The notes under the pieces were generated by a model. That model was given only the letters and a program-made list of their open reading frames with translations, was not told where the DNA came from and ran no database searches. Below, piece after piece: positions 21,220 to 29,473 of a stretch of 34,363 bases of DNA (position 1 is its first letter; each line of letters starts with the position of its first letter). The stretch lies in contig JAHEJX010000022.1 in assembly GCA_024638645.1 (NCBI GenBank), positions 11,071 through 45,433 on the forward strand. The letters are read 5' to 3'. Position numbers and translations under genes: made by a program. This stretch comes from Actinomycetes bacterium (GTDB taxonomy: Bacteria; Actinomycetota; Acidimicrobiia; Spongiisociales; UBA5794).

Positions 21220-22261
21220 CTGCGGCGTACTGAGCGTCGACCAAACGGATCAACTCGGCTCTCCGCTCGTCGTTGCCGAAGCCGGCTTGGATGGTCCGTC
21301 TCGTGATCCGCGCAAGATCTTCGAGGCGCAGGTCGAAGGCATCTACCGCAAGAGCGAACTCTCGGGCCATGTCGATACTGCTCATCAGCCGGTTGTCAGT
21401 GTTGATCGAGACGTTGAAACCTGCGCGATACAGGGCCCCAAAGGGATGTTGCGCCGGTTCCTTTGCGATGCCCGTATGGAGGTTTGACGAGATCGCGATC
21501 TCCAAAGGCACCTGCTCGTCGAGGACTCGCTGAGCAAGATCGCCTATGTCATCGATCATGCCATCGACGACCCGGCAGTCATCGATGATGCGAACGCCGT
21601 GCCCGATTCGCTCAGCCCCGCAGTCCAATGCCTCGGCGATCGATGCGGTGCCGGCACCCTCCCCGGCGTGGAGAGTGATGGCGAGCCCAGCCTCGCGCGC
21701 CATGTCGATGGCAGCGATGTGGTCCTTTGCCGGGTATCCGGCTTCAGGGCCGGCCAAGTCGAATCCGACGACCCCGTGGCCGACAAATTGGGCTGCCGCC
21801 TTCGCCACCGGCACTGAAAGCGGATTGTGTCGCAATGCTGAGATGATGATGGCGATCTCGATTCCCGTTTCGCGGGAGGCCGCCCGGAAGCCAACCAGGG
21901 CGGCTTCGATGGCAGCTTCCTGGGTGAGATCACCCTCGGTGAGCAGCGCAGGGCCGAACCGGATCTCGGCATAAACCACGCCCGCCTTGTGATGGTCGAT
22001 GGCACTCTCGTATGCCACACGCTCGATGGCAGCGGCGGTTTGCATCACACCCACGGTGTGCTTGAAAACGTCTAGATAATTCACGAGCGAACCGGAGTCT
22101 GCCTGATACATCGCCGTTGCGAGTTTCTCTGCTGTTCCAGCCGGCAGTGATTCGTAACCCGTCTCCGCAGCTAGCTCCAAGAGCGTTTGGATTCGGAGTC
22201 CACCATCAAGATGGTCATGAAGCACGGCTTTGGGCAGCTGGGCTGCGATGACGCCATCCAT
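21203..22261 (-). CDS. add: Adenosine deaminase
   Basis: Converts adenosine and deoxyadenosine to inosine and deoxyinosine in purine salvage. The 352-residue protein has the zinc ligands in HDHLDGG (H15, H17), LHAGEG (H198, with catalytic E201), RIGHGVR (H221) and NTDN (D289). The usual NTDDP motif has N290 in place of the second aspartate, which normally contacts the substrate base; I believe this NTDNR variant is common in actinobacterial sequences. The hpt gene 5 kb away would use the hypoxanthine formed downstream. ATG 22261 gives the standard N-terminus. The gene is divergent from the AI-2E transporter gene, with a 64-base gap. Confidence 0.93.
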   Translation of the reverse strand: MDGVIAAQLPKAVLHDHLDGGLRIQTLLELAAETGYESLPAGTAEKLATAMYQADSGSLVNYLDVFKHTVGVMQTAAAIERVAYESAIDHHKAGVVYAEIRFGPALLTEGDLTQEAAIEAALVGFRAASRETGIEIAIIISALRHNPLSVPVAKAAAQFVGHGVVGFDLAGPEAGYPAKDHIAAIDMAREAGLAITLHAGEGAGTASIAEALDCGAERIGHGVRIIDDCRVVDGMIDDIGDLAQRVLDEQVPLEIAISSNLHTGIAKEPAQHPFGALYRAGFNVSINTDNRLMSSIDMAREFALAVDAFDLRLEDLARITRRTIQAGFGNDERRAELIRLVDAQYAAVIAET

Positions 22262-22313
22262 GCAGGGATCTTAGCGAGAGACTTCGGTCCTTTTTGTCGA
22301 CCGCCTCCATCGG

Positions 22314-22319
22314 TACCCT
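22314..22319 (+). promoter_or_regulatory. Candidate -10 box for the AI-2E-family gene (leaderless)
   Basis: TACCCT, six bases (CGCCTC), then GTG 22326. No Shine-Dalgarno sequence lies in the gap. Confidence 0.45.
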
Positions 22320-22325
22320 CGCCTC

Positions 22326-23522
22326 GTGGAAGAGGCAACCCCGGCTGACGTATCGCGGCGCCGTTTTCGACTGTTTGGTGAGGCGGAGGACGGCATGCCG
22401 CCATGGGTTCCGCGTCTCCTCCGCCAAATCGCCATCCTGATCGTTCTCGGCCTTGTCGCTTACAACCTCTTCACCGCGCTTCGCGGGTTTCTCGTACTGT
22501 TGTTGATCTCAGTATTCCTTGCGATTGCCCTCGAACCGGCGGTTGGCTTTCTGGCAAAGCGAGGATGGCGGCGCGGGATGGCGACCGCCGTCATCTTTGC
22601 AATCGTCACTGTGCTCGGCGTGTTGCTCACTGCGCTAATGGTCCCGTTGGTCGCCGATCAGGTGCGGAAGCTGATCAACCGTGCTCCTAGCTACATCGAA
22701 CAGCTGTCGAGCTTCTTGGCCAACTTCGGCATCGAGTACGAAGGCGACAACCTGTTGTCGGCTATCACGTCGGCAGACCAGTCCTTACAGGGATTGACAA
22801 CGGACGTCGTCGGGAGCGCATTCGGTGTGGGGTCCACACTGCTCGGAACGATCTTTCAGGGATTGACGATCCTCCTGTTCACCTTCTACGTGACCGCAGA
22901 GGCCCCAAAGCTCCGGCGTACGATTCTGTCGATCCTCGATCGCGAGCGACAAGAAGACCTGCTCCGCATCATCGAGATCGCCATCGACAAGACAGGCGGG
23001 TACTTCTACTCGAGAGCTCTGCTGGCGGCCGCTGCCGCGTTCGTGACGTGGGTGACGTTGAAGCTCATTGGCGTTCCTTTCGCCGCTCCGCTCGGTATCT
23101 GGGTTGGCGTGTTGTCACAGTTTGTGCCGGTTGTTGGAACGTATCTGGGAGGCATACTCCCGGTGCTGATTGCGCTTCTCGAGAGCCCGCAGAAAGCAAT
23201 CTGGGTGGTTGCATTCATCGTTGCGTACCAGCAAGTCGAGAACTATGTGATCGGGCCGCGTATCACCGCGCGGACTATGTCGCTGCACCCTGCGGTGGCG
23301 TTTGGGAGCGCCATCATCGGAGGCACGCTCCTCGGTGCTCCCGGCACGCTCATGGCGCTGCCGGTCGCGGCGACGATACAGGCGTTCGTTTCGACCTACT
23401 TCCAGAGGCACCCGTTGGTTCAATCAGCGTTGTTCGATGAGCCGGATCAAGGGGCCCGCAAGCAGCTCCGGACGGGACGAGGTAGAGAGATTGAAGGCGC
23501 CGAGCCGGAAGGTACGGCGTAG
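22326..23522 (+). CDS. AI-2E family transporter (PerM/TqsA-like membrane protein)
   Basis: A 398-residue polytopic membrane protein of the AI-2E/PerM family. After about 35 soluble residues, hydrophobic pairs occupy roughly 38-110 (including LLLISVFLAIALEPAVGFLAKRG, split as LLLISVFLAIALEP then AVGFLAKRG). A long soluble loop follows at about 115-175. The C-terminal helices from about 235 carry the family signature PVVGTYLGGILPVLIALLES, split as PVVGTYLGG then ILPVLIALLES, and the QQVENYVIGPRI motif. Members export small molecules, peptides or signals; the substrate here is unknown. The start is GTG 22326, directly after a TACCCT -10-like box. The C-terminal roughly 35 residues are charged and cytoplasmic. 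Confidence 0.9.
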   Translation: MEEATPADVSRRRFRLFGEAEDGMPPWVPRLLRQIAILIVLGLVAYNLFTALRGFLVLLLISVFLAIALEPAVGFLAKRGWRRGMATAVIFAIVTVLGVLLTALMVPLVADQVRKLINRAPSYIEQLSSFLANFGIEYEGDNLLSAITSADQSLQGLTTDVVGSAFGVGSTLLGTIFQGLTILLFTFYVTAEAPKLRRTILSILDRERQEDLLRIIEIAIDKTGGYFYSRALLAAAAAFVTWVTLKLIGVPFAAPLGIWVGVLSQFVPVVGTYLGGILPVLIALLESPQKAIWVVAFIVAYQQVENYVIGPRITARTMSLHPAVAFGSAIIGGTLLGAPGTLMALPVAATIQAFVSTYFQRHPLVQSALFDEPDQGARKQLRTGRGREIEGAEPEGTA

Positions 23523-23527
23523 CCTTC

Positions 23528-23533
23528 TACGAT
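23528..23533 (+). promoter_or_regulatory. Candidate -10 box for yqgE (leaderless)
   Basis: TACGAT, six bases (GTGTCC), then ATG 23540. This spacing argues for ATG 23540 rather than the GTG 23534 just before it. Confidence 0.5.
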
Positions 23534-23539
23534 GTGTCC

Positions 23540-24088
23540 ATGACGGAGTCACTAGCGGGCAAACTCCTCGTGTCGAATCCACTCATGGGCGATCCGAACT
23601 TCCATCGGACGGTGCTCTTGGTAGTCGAGGACGGTGCTGAGGGATCGATGGGGCTGGTATTGAACCGGCCGTCTGCGGAACTCGTTGGGATCCATCTTCC
23701 GGTTTGGGCAGACACCGTGGCTCCGCCGGACGTCGTTTTCGTCGGTGGCCCCGTCATGACCGATATCGCCATCGGTGTCGGGAGTGGAGCCGTCGTTCCT
23801 GCCGAGGACTGGGCGCCGATCGTTGGCGACGTTTCGATGATCGACGTGGCCTACACCCCCGACCATTGGGGTGGCATGGAAACCGCGCGCGTCTTCGCCG
23901 GCTATTCAGGTTGGGTCACAGGCCAGCTCGCCGCGGAGCTGGCGACCGGTTCGTGGATTGTGTGTGATGCTGAGCCAGCCGATGTTTTTGATGCAGAGCC
24001 GGAAACCCTGTGGCAGCGCGTGGTGGCTCGCCAGCCGGGGCGCATCGCTCTGTATGCAAGCTTCCCTGACGACCTATCAGCGAATTGA
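23540..24088 (+). CDS. yqgE: YqgE/AlgH family protein
   Basis: A 182-residue member of the YqgE/AlgH (DUF179) family, whose function remains uncertain. The conserved pieces are GKLLVSNPLMGDPNFHRTV near residues 6-24, GSMGLVLNRPS near 36-46, VFVGGPV near 66 and AGYSGWVTGQLAAEL near 118-132, with the terminal W...LPxGRIALY-like stretch (ARQPGRIALYASF). ATG 23540 is chosen over GTG 23534 because a TACGAT -10 box ends exactly six bases before it. The gene stands between the AI-2E transporter and rnhB on the same strand, with separate promoter-like boxes for each. Confidence 0.92.
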   Translation: MTESLAGKLLVSNPLMGDPNFHRTVLLVVEDGAEGSMGLVLNRPSAELVGIHLPVWADTVAPPDVVFVGGPVMTDIAIGVGSGAVVPAEDWAPIVGDVSMIDVAYTPDHWGGMETARVFAGYSGWVTGQLAAELATGSWIVCDAEPADVFDAEPETLWQRVVARQPGRIALYASFPDDLSAN

Positions 24089-24111
24089 GATGGCAGTCAG
24101 GACTTCCCGAG

Positions 24112-24117
24112 TAGATT
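24112..24117 (+). promoter_or_regulatory. Candidate -10 box for rnhB (leaderless)
   Basis: TAGATT, seven bases, then GTG 24125. No Shine-Dalgarno sequence lies between. Confidence 0.45.
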
Positions 24118-24124
24118 CGAGTCC

Positions 24125-24826
24125 GTGACGACGACCGTTCCGAAGCTTCGTAAGGCGATCAAGCGCAGTTCGCCTGGACTTTCCGTCGAGCGCGAGCTGT
24201 GGATAGAAGGTGCGACGGTCGTGGTAGGCGTCGACGAGGTCGGTCGGGGCGCATGGGCCGGGCCGTTGAGCGTCGGCGCCGCGGTGGTGCCCAAGGATCG
24301 CCGGATCTACAAGGTGCGCGACTCCAAGATGCTGACAGAGGACGAGCGTGAGCTCATGTTCGATCGGATTGCAGGCTGGGTCGATGCGTGGGCGGTTGGT
24401 CATGCTTCCCACATCGAATGTGACGAGCTTGGTATGTCGGACGCTCAGAAGCTGGCCGCGCAAAGGGCCATCGAAGGTCTCGGCGTGCGCGCAGATCACG
24501 TTCTCATCGACGGCAACTGGGATTTCGTCGGCGGCAGCAACACAATGCGAATCGTGCGCGGCGATGCAACGTCCTTGAGTATTTCGGCGGCCTCGATACT
24601 GGCGAAGGTGACACGGGATCGGATTATGCGCGATCTGGCCCCGTGGTTCCCGGGATACAACTTCGAGGGCAACAAGGGTTATCCCGGCCCTCGCCACAAG
24701 GCGGCTCTCGCCCACATGGGTCCGACGACGATTCATCGCCGCAGCTGGGTGTTCATGGAGCACATACCGTGGACGGGTGTCAAACGATTCGAGCGGCCCA
24801 ACCCGCAGGGAACGCTGTTCGATTAA
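24125..24826 (+). CDS. rnhB: Ribonuclease HII
   Basis: RNase HII removes ribonucleotides and RNA primers from RNA/DNA hybrids. The 233-residue protein carries the catalytic D37-E38 in GVDEVGRGAWAGP and D129 in VLIDGNWDF, followed by SISAASILAKVTRDRIM and the C-terminal GYPGPRHKAALAHMGPT. About 30 residues precede the first catalytic strand, a little longer than in E. coli. GTG 24125 is used because a TAGATT -10-like box ends seven bases upstream. The TAA stop is shared with the stop of the convergent desulfhydrase gene in the four bases TTAA (24823-24826). Confidence 0.95.
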   Translation: MTTTVPKLRKAIKRSSPGLSVERELWIEGATVVVGVDEVGRGAWAGPLSVGAAVVPKDRRIYKVRDSKMLTEDERELMFDRIAGWVDAWAVGHASHIECDELGMSDAQKLAAQRAIEGLGVRADHVLIDGNWDFVGGSNTMRIVRGDATSLSISAASILAKVTRDRIMRDLAPWFPGYNFEGNKGYPGPRHKAALAHMGPTTIHRRSWVFMEHIPWTGVKRFERPNPQGTLFD

Positions 24827-25803
24827 ATCGCGACACCGCTGAAGTCGTGGGCAAACACCCCGAAACCACCGCCCGTGTGCCAGAAGACGAGATCACTCAC
24901 ATGGTCGAGGGCGCCGCGACGAATCTCCTGCCTGAGGCCGTAGATGGCTTTGCCCGTGTAGACGGGATCGAAGAGCAATCCCGTCAGCCTGGTCGCCTGT
25001 AGCTGGCACTCGAGCTCTTCGCGGCTGACGACGGCGTACCCGCCGCCCACGTATTGGTCGGTCAGCTGTGGAGTCACGAAGTTGCTCGGCAGATCACGAT
25101 GTTGCTTTGTCTCTTCCCAGATCGTGTCCATCCGGTCGTTCAGCTCGCCGGCCGTGTCGCCCACCGACATTCCAAAGACAAAGAAAGGGTGATCTGCCTC
25201 TGCGGCCGCCATCGCAAGGCCTGCGGTCGTGCCTCCTGAGGATGCGGCATGCCATATCGGAGGGATCGTGCGCCAGTCTGAGATCTGATGCGCCAGTTCC
25301 GCGCCCGCCGCTGCGAAGCCGAGCATTCCCAGATAGTCCGAGGCACCTTCCGGGATGACCCATGCACTCAGTCCCGCTGCGGCCAGTTCATCGAGTCGGG
25401 TCGCCATGAGCTCTCTGCGCTCTTTGTACTGGTCGGCAGTGACGAAGTGGAGAGTCGCTCCAGACAATCGGTGGAGCAGATGGTTGCCGAGCGCGCGCTG
25501 CGGGGGTTGGCCGTCTGCGGTACGCAGAAAGAGCTCACAGTCGAACCCGAGTTTGGCGGCCGCGAGAGCCGTGGCCCGGCAGTGGTTGGATTGTTCGGCG
25601 CCCGCGGTAATGAGAACTGTGGCTCCCGCTGCCGTGGCCGCCGCTGCGTGGTACTCGATCTTGCGCACCTTGTTGCCGGATAGACCGAACCCGGTGAGGT
25701 CGTCACGTTTGACCCAGATGCGGGGGCCGCCCCATTCTGCGCTGAGACGGTCCAGCGGCTCGAGCGGCGTCGGCAACTGGGCGAGATGAGTTCGCTCGGC
25801 CAT
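24823..25803 (-). CDS. PLP-dependent D-cysteine desulfhydrase / ACC deaminase family enzyme
   Basis: A 326-residue fold-type II pyridoxal-phosphate enzyme. The opening PTPLEPLDRLS and IWVKRDDLTGFGLSGNKVRKIEY (split as IWVKRDDLTG then FGLSGNKVRKIEY) contain the PLP-binding lysine in SGNKVRK. GAEQSNHCRATA binds the cofactor's ring region, and SSGGTTAGL binds its phosphate. The D-cysteine desulfhydrase and 1-aminocyclopropane-1-carboxylate deaminase subgroups are hard to separate by eye; D-cysteine desulfhydrase (pyruvate, H2S and NH3 from D-cysteine) is the safer call. ATG 25803 gives the conventional N-terminus. It is divergent from glutaryl-CoA dehydrogenase with a 72-base gap. Confidence 0.85.
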   Translation of the reverse strand: MAERTHLAQLPTPLEPLDRLSAEWGGPRIWVKRDDLTGFGLSGNKVRKIEYHAAAATAAGATVLITAGAEQSNHCRATALAAAKLGFDCELFLRTADGQPPQRALGNHLLHRLSGATLHFVTADQYKERRELMATRLDELAAAGLSAWVIPEGASDYLGMLGFAAAGAELAHQISDWRTIPPIWHAASSGGTTAGLAMAAAEADHPFFVFGMSVGDTAGELNDRMDTIWEETKQHRDLPSNFVTPQLTDQYVGGGYAVVSREELECQLQATRLTGLLFDPVYTGKAIYGLRQEIRRGALDHVSDLVFWHTGGGFGVFAHDFSGVAI

Positions 25804-25875
25804 GAGGTCACGCTAGCTCGACCTTCGCCGCCGGATGCAGCAAACTGTAGGCCAGCGACACTGAGGATTCACGAC

Positions 25876-27063
25876 ATGAGCAAAGACCCGATCGGCGCCG
25901 GTCATACAGATCCGCTCGACTTCCTCGAGATCGATGCTGAGTTGAGCGGCGACGAGAAGCTGCTTCGTAACACGGTCCGCCAATTCGTCAATGATCGGAT
26001 CCTCCCGAATGTGGCGGAGTGGTTCGAGGAGGGCTACTTCCCGAGAGAGATGGGCAAGGAGATGGGGGCGCTCGGTCTTCTCGGCATGCATCTCGATGGT
26101 TATGGCTGCGCCGGTATGTCGGCAGTCGACTATGGACTGGCATGTCTCGAGCTCGAAGCAGGGGATAGCGGGACGCGCAGCTTTGTATCCGTGCAGGGTT
26201 CGCTAGCCATGTTTCCGATATGGGCCTACGGATCAGAATCGCAGAAAGAGCAATGGCTGCCGGGTATGGCGGCAGGCGACTTCGTCGGCTGTTTCGGCCT
26301 GACTGAATCGGATTCCGGTAGCGATCCCGGAAGTATGCGAACCAATGCTCGCCGCGATGGGGATGACTGGATTCTCAACGGGACCAAGATGTGGATCACC
26401 AACGGGGGAGTGGCCGACGTCGCCGTCGTATGGGCGCAGACGGATGAGGGCGTCCGCGGCTTCGTCGTGCCTACGAGTTCTGCCGGGTTCTCGACGCAGG
26501 ATGTCCACCAAAAACTCTCGTTGCGTGCAAGCGTCACATCCGAGCTCATCATGGAAGATGTCCGGCTCCCCGCCGACGCTGTTCTCCCTGGTGTCCACGG
26601 ACTGAAGGGCCCGCTGTCGTGCCTCAGTGAAGCTCGCTACGGGATCATCTGGGGAGCGGTTGGAGCGGCGCGCGCCTGCTTCCAGGCTGCGCTCGAGTAT
26701 GCCAAGAGCCGTCACCAGTTCGGCAAGCCGATTGCCGGCTTCCAGCTCACACAGCGCAAGCTGGTGGAGATGATGGTCGAGATCAACAAGGGAATGCTGT
26801 TGGCGCTCCACATCGGGCGCAAGAAGGATGCAGGGACACTCCAGGCCGCCCACATCTCGATGGGCAAGATGAACAACGTCCGGATGGCCCTCGAAATCGC
26901 CCGCGAGGCGCGTTCAGTCCTAGGTGCCAACGGCATCACGCTGGAGTACCCGGTGATCAGACATATGAACAACCTCGAGAGCGTCTACACCTACGAAGGC
27001 ACTCACGAGATTCATACGCTCGTGCTGGGGCAAGCCATTACGGGAGAAAACGCCTTCGTGTAG
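25876..27063 (+). CDS. gcdH: Glutaryl-CoA dehydrogenase
   Basis: A 395-residue flavoprotein that oxidises and decarboxylates glutaryl-CoA to crotonyl-CoA, on the lysine and tryptophan breakdown route. It follows the glutaryl-CoA dehydrogenase pattern closely: SGTRSFVSVQGSL with substrate-contacting R101, CFGLTESDSGSDPGSM, KMWITNGGVAD, FSLRASATG-like LSLRASVTSELIM, and the end block TYEGTHEIHTLVLGQAITG with catalytic base E374. ATG 25876 is preferred over a start at 25786 because GAGG lies 9 nt upstream and family proteins begin near here. No electron-transfer flavoprotein genes are nearby. General acyl-CoA dehydrogenases are the alternative, but the arginine and tail favour this call. Confidence 0.88.
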   Translation: MSKDPIGAGHTDPLDFLEIDAELSGDEKLLRNTVRQFVNDRILPNVAEWFEEGYFPREMGKEMGALGLLGMHLDGYGCAGMSAVDYGLACLELEAGDSGTRSFVSVQGSLAMFPIWAYGSESQKEQWLPGMAAGDFVGCFGLTESDSGSDPGSMRTNARRDGDDWILNGTKMWITNGGVADVAVVWAQTDEGVRGFVVPTSSAGFSTQDVHQKLSLRASVTSELIMEDVRLPADAVLPGVHGLKGPLSCLSEARYGIIWGAVGAARACFQAALEYAKSRHQFGKPIAGFQLTQRKLVEMMVEINKGMLLALHIGRKKDAGTLQAAHISMGKMNNVRMALEIAREARSVLGANGITLEYPVIRHMNNLESVYTYEGTHEIHTLVLGQAITGENAFV

Positions 27064-27084
27064 CCACCGGTCCGACCGCTCTCT

Positions 27085-27123
27085 CTAGTAGCTGGTGCCT
27101 GATATCTAGAGATACGAGGTACC
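27085..27123. repeat. Intergenic repeat, copy 4 (GAGATACGAGGTACC type)
   Basis: GAGATACGAGGTACC at 27109-27123 nearly matches 17441-17455, and CTAGTAGCTGG upstream resembles CTGGTAGCTAG at 17411. CTCTAG (27083) and CTAGAG (27106) can also pair across 17 bases. It lies between two convergent genes, so it may serve both as a terminator. Confidence 0.6.
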
Positions 27124-27135
27124 GACGGAAGCTCG

Positions 27136-27990
27136 CTAGCTGTTGAACGTGTCGCACTGGGCGGCGTCGCCGGTCTGATAGCCCTGCGTGAACCATTGCA
27201 CTCGCTGCTCGCTCGAGCCGTGGGTCCACGTCTCGGGGTTGATTTGGCCTTGGGTGGCACTTTGAATTCGATCGTCACCCACGGCGGCAGCGGCATTCAG
27301 AGCCTCTTCGATGTCTCCCGCTTCGAGAACGTCGCCGAGCTGGAAGATGTAGTTGGCCCACACGCCGGCCAGACAATCGGCCTGCAACTCGAGCGCCACC
27401 GAGAATGCATTGGCCTGGCCGGGGTCGCTCTGCTGGGCGGATCGCACTTGGTCCATGATCTCCAACTCGTTCTGGACGTGGTGTGCCACCTCGTGGGCGA
27501 CGACGTAGGCCTCGGCAAAGTCGCCACCTTGAGCCCCGAAGCGGCGCTCGAGCTCGGCGTAGAAGTCACGGTCGATGTAGATAGTTTTATCGAGCGGGCA
27601 GTAGTGGGGGCCGACTTGTGCGTTGGCGCCGCCGCACGCTGACTCTGTAAAGCCCGTGAAGAGGACAAGCTCGGCCGGCCGGTAAGTCCGGCCCGATTCT
27701 GCGAACACGTCGTTCCAGACAACCTCAGTGCTGCCGAGGATTGCGCTCACGAAGTCCTCCACCTCATCGAGCCCGGCGTACTCCGGGGGCTGGGTGACGG
27801 TCTGTCCCGGAGCGCCGGCGCCGAGGCCGGACAGTGCGTCACCGAGCCCACCGCCCCCGCCACCCAGAAATATGGCGAGGAGGACGCCGATGATGCCCAG
27901 TCCGCCGATACCGCCCGCCACAGCACCGGCTCTACCGGTGCCTCTGCGGTCGTCGACGTTCTGACTTCTATCCAGGTTGCGCCAGCGCAT
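27136..27990 (-). CDS. Neutral zinc metallopeptidase (YpfJ/KPN_02809 family)
   Basis: A 284-residue membrane-anchored metallopeptidase. Residues 1-20 are basic and cytoplasmic; 27-44 form a glycine-rich transmembrane helix; the rest is outside. The zinc site is HEVAH (H166, E167, H170) in AYVVAHEVAHHVQ, with a downstream acidic ligand in ALELQADCLAGVW (E201). The pre-motif LDKTIYIDRDFY and the tail GSSEQRVQWFTQGYQTG are family signatures. ATG 27990 has AAGG 7 nt upstream; the longer open frame to 28458 is antisense to the next gene and not coding. It follows the acyltransferase gene on the same strand by 44 bases. The natural substrate is unknown. Confidence 0.92.
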   Translation of the reverse strand: MRWRNLDRSQNVDDRRGTGRAGAVAGGIGGLGIIGVLLAIFLGGGGGGLGDALSGLGAGAPGQTVTQPPEYAGLDEVEDFVSAILGSTEVVWNDVFAESGRTYRPAELVLFTGFTESACGGANAQVGPHYCPLDKTIYIDRDFYAELERRFGAQGGDFAEAYVVAHEVAHHVQNELEIMDQVRSAQQSDPGQANAFSVALELQADCLAGVWANYIFQLGDVLEAGDIEEALNAAAAVGDDRIQSATQGQINPETWTHGSSEQRVQWFTQGYQTGDAAQCDTFNS

Positions 27991-28034
27991 TTTGATGCCT
28001 TCCCCGTCAGTATTGGATCTACGGTTTCGACACG

Positions 28035-29339
28035 CTAGCTGGCGATTAGTTCCTTGCGATCGTCGATCGGCTTGAGCCACAACCACACCGGCAACAGGGG
28101 GATTAGGGCCACCAGCGCCCACAACGGGCTCGCGGTTGTCAGTCCTTTCGCCGCCACCGAGGTGTAGCTCGCGCAGATCGCCAGCGCAATGGCAATGGAC
28201 CCGGCCGTGGAACGGAGAACCGGCCGCTCTCGGCCAGGTCGCTCGAAGCGTTGGAAGACCGCCATGAAGGGAAGCGTGGCGATACCCAGCAAAGCGATCC
28301 ATACCGGCCGAGTCGCCCACCACAGCGCAGTGCCTGGCACGATCGCAACGAAGGGCCCCCCGAGCAGGAGGAGAATGCCGATGGTCAGGGCCATTGCGGT
28401 CATGTGCCAGACGTAGACCGTCATGATCGAGCCGTTGATCAATATCGTTGCCGTCCACGGTCCGGACCGGCCCAGGAAGCGGCGCATCGGGCTCTGAAAC
28501 GCCATTGCAAGCCCGATTTGTGTGAGGCCAAGGGCGAGTAGCGCCGCACTCGGTGGAGCCGTGTTGCCGAAGTCAACGCCCGGCGCTCCCACCATCGAGT
28601 GGTGATACGGCCCGAAGATCGTCATGGCGATGAGCACAAATCCGGCGGCCAAGCCAAGCAGCGTCCCACGGCGAGGATTGGCGAATACTCCTGTCGCCCA
28701 GGCGTGGCCGAGCAGGTACACGCCGCCCCACACAAAGAGGTAGTTCGCGAAGCCGACGCCCGCCGTCGTTGCCACCCGCAAGGCATCGGTCGCCACCGCA
28801 CCGGCTGCGAGATAGCCGACGGCACGCAGGCCAACTCGACGCCACACGGCCACCGAAATCGGCGTCGCGGCTACTTGCAGCACGTAAACCGCAAGGAACC
28901 ACAGCGGTATCAACGCAGTCTGAGAACCGGCCCGTGCCAGATCGGTTGGGATGCCAATCGTGGGCCCAAGGAGGCCCAGGACACCCCAGATCGCGATCAG
29001 CGGGATCGTCGGAATGACCAGTCTGCGTAGCCGGCCGCGTAGCCACGTGCCGTAGGAGTGGGACGTGCGAGAGTAGCTGACCCAGTTGGAGAATCCTCCT
29101 ACGAAGAAGAAGATCGGCATGACCTGCAAAGCCCAAGTCAGCCACTGAACCTCTGTGACGATGCCAAGAACGTTCTTGGTATGGGTACCAGCGCCGTCCA
29201 CCCAGACGGCAGCCATGAGCCAGTGCCCGACCACCACGGCGAGAATGGCCACCGCCCGGAGGAAGTCTGCGTACCGATTGCGTGAGAGGGGAGTTGCGTC
29301 CGCCAGGAGGCGGGCAGTCTCGACCTGCTTGAAGGCCAT
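28035..29339 (-). CDS. Acyltransferase family 3 membrane protein
   Basis: A 434-residue integral membrane protein with about ten hydrophobic helices. The acyltransferase-3 fold is indicated by the opening RNRYADFLRAVAILAVVVGHW, split as RNRYADFLRAVA then ILAVVVGHW, which holds the catalytic-type His, by MPIFFFVGGFSNWVSYSR and by WLRGRLRRLVIP. Such proteins O-acylate exported sugars, cell-wall or antibiotic moieties; the target here is unknown. ATG 29339 is preferred over 29366 because AGGAG lies 7 nt upstream. It is divergent from an acyl-CoA dehydrogenase gene across a 134-base region with two dyads. The zinc peptidase gene follows on the same strand and may be co-transcribed. Confidence 0.88.
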   Translation of the reverse strand: MAFKQVETARLLADATPLSRNRYADFLRAVAILAVVVGHWLMAAVWVDGAGTHTKNVLGIVTEVQWLTWALQVMPIFFFVGGFSNWVSYSRTSHSYGTWLRGRLRRLVIPTIPLIAIWGVLGLLGPTIGIPTDLARAGSQTALIPLWFLAVYVLQVAATPISVAVWRRVGLRAVGYLAAGAVATDALRVATTAGVGFANYLFVWGGVYLLGHAWATGVFANPRRGTLLGLAAGFVLIAMTIFGPYHHSMVGAPGVDFGNTAPPSAALLALGLTQIGLAMAFQSPMRRFLGRSGPWTATILINGSIMTVYVWHMTAMALTIGILLLLGGPFVAIVPGTALWWATRPVWIALLGIATLPFMAVFQRFERPGRERPVLRSTAGSIAIALAICASYTSVAAKGLTTASPLWALVALIPLLPVWLWLKPIDDRKELIAS

Positions 29340-29413
29340 TGGGGTGCTCCTGATGAGTTGGTTCATGCAGTGTCGGCCGAATTGGCGAAAGGCGATATGG
29401 GGGAGAGCCCTCT

Positions 29414-29439
29414 ATCCGAATGCGGATCCCCTAGGGGAT
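29414..29439. promoter_or_regulatory. Overlapping dyads between divergent acyltransferase and acyl-CoA dehydrogenase genes (candidate operator)
   Basis: ATCCCCTAGGGGAT (29426-29439) is a perfect 14-bp palindrome. Adjoining it, ATCCG-AATG-CGGAT (29414-29427) is a second dyad. They lie upstream of TAACGT (29460-29465), a -10-like box 8 bases before ATG 29474, so a bound protein could block that promoter and perhaps the divergent one. Confidence 0.5.
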
Positions 29440-29473
29440 GAAATGGGCACGGAAGCAGTTAACGTTGGTTTCG

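Noticed and set aside
21370..21420. Loss of an active-site aspartate in adenosine deaminase (NTDN instead of NTDD)
   Set aside because: I believe NTDNR is the common form in actinobacterial adenosine deaminases, and all zinc ligands are intact, so this is unlikely to be an inactivation.
27991..28458. Upstream extension of the zinc metallopeptidase frame
   Set aside because: It runs antisense-free but over the end of the acyltransferase gene in a wrong frame, encodes no family match, and ATG 27990 has a good Shine-Dalgarno site.
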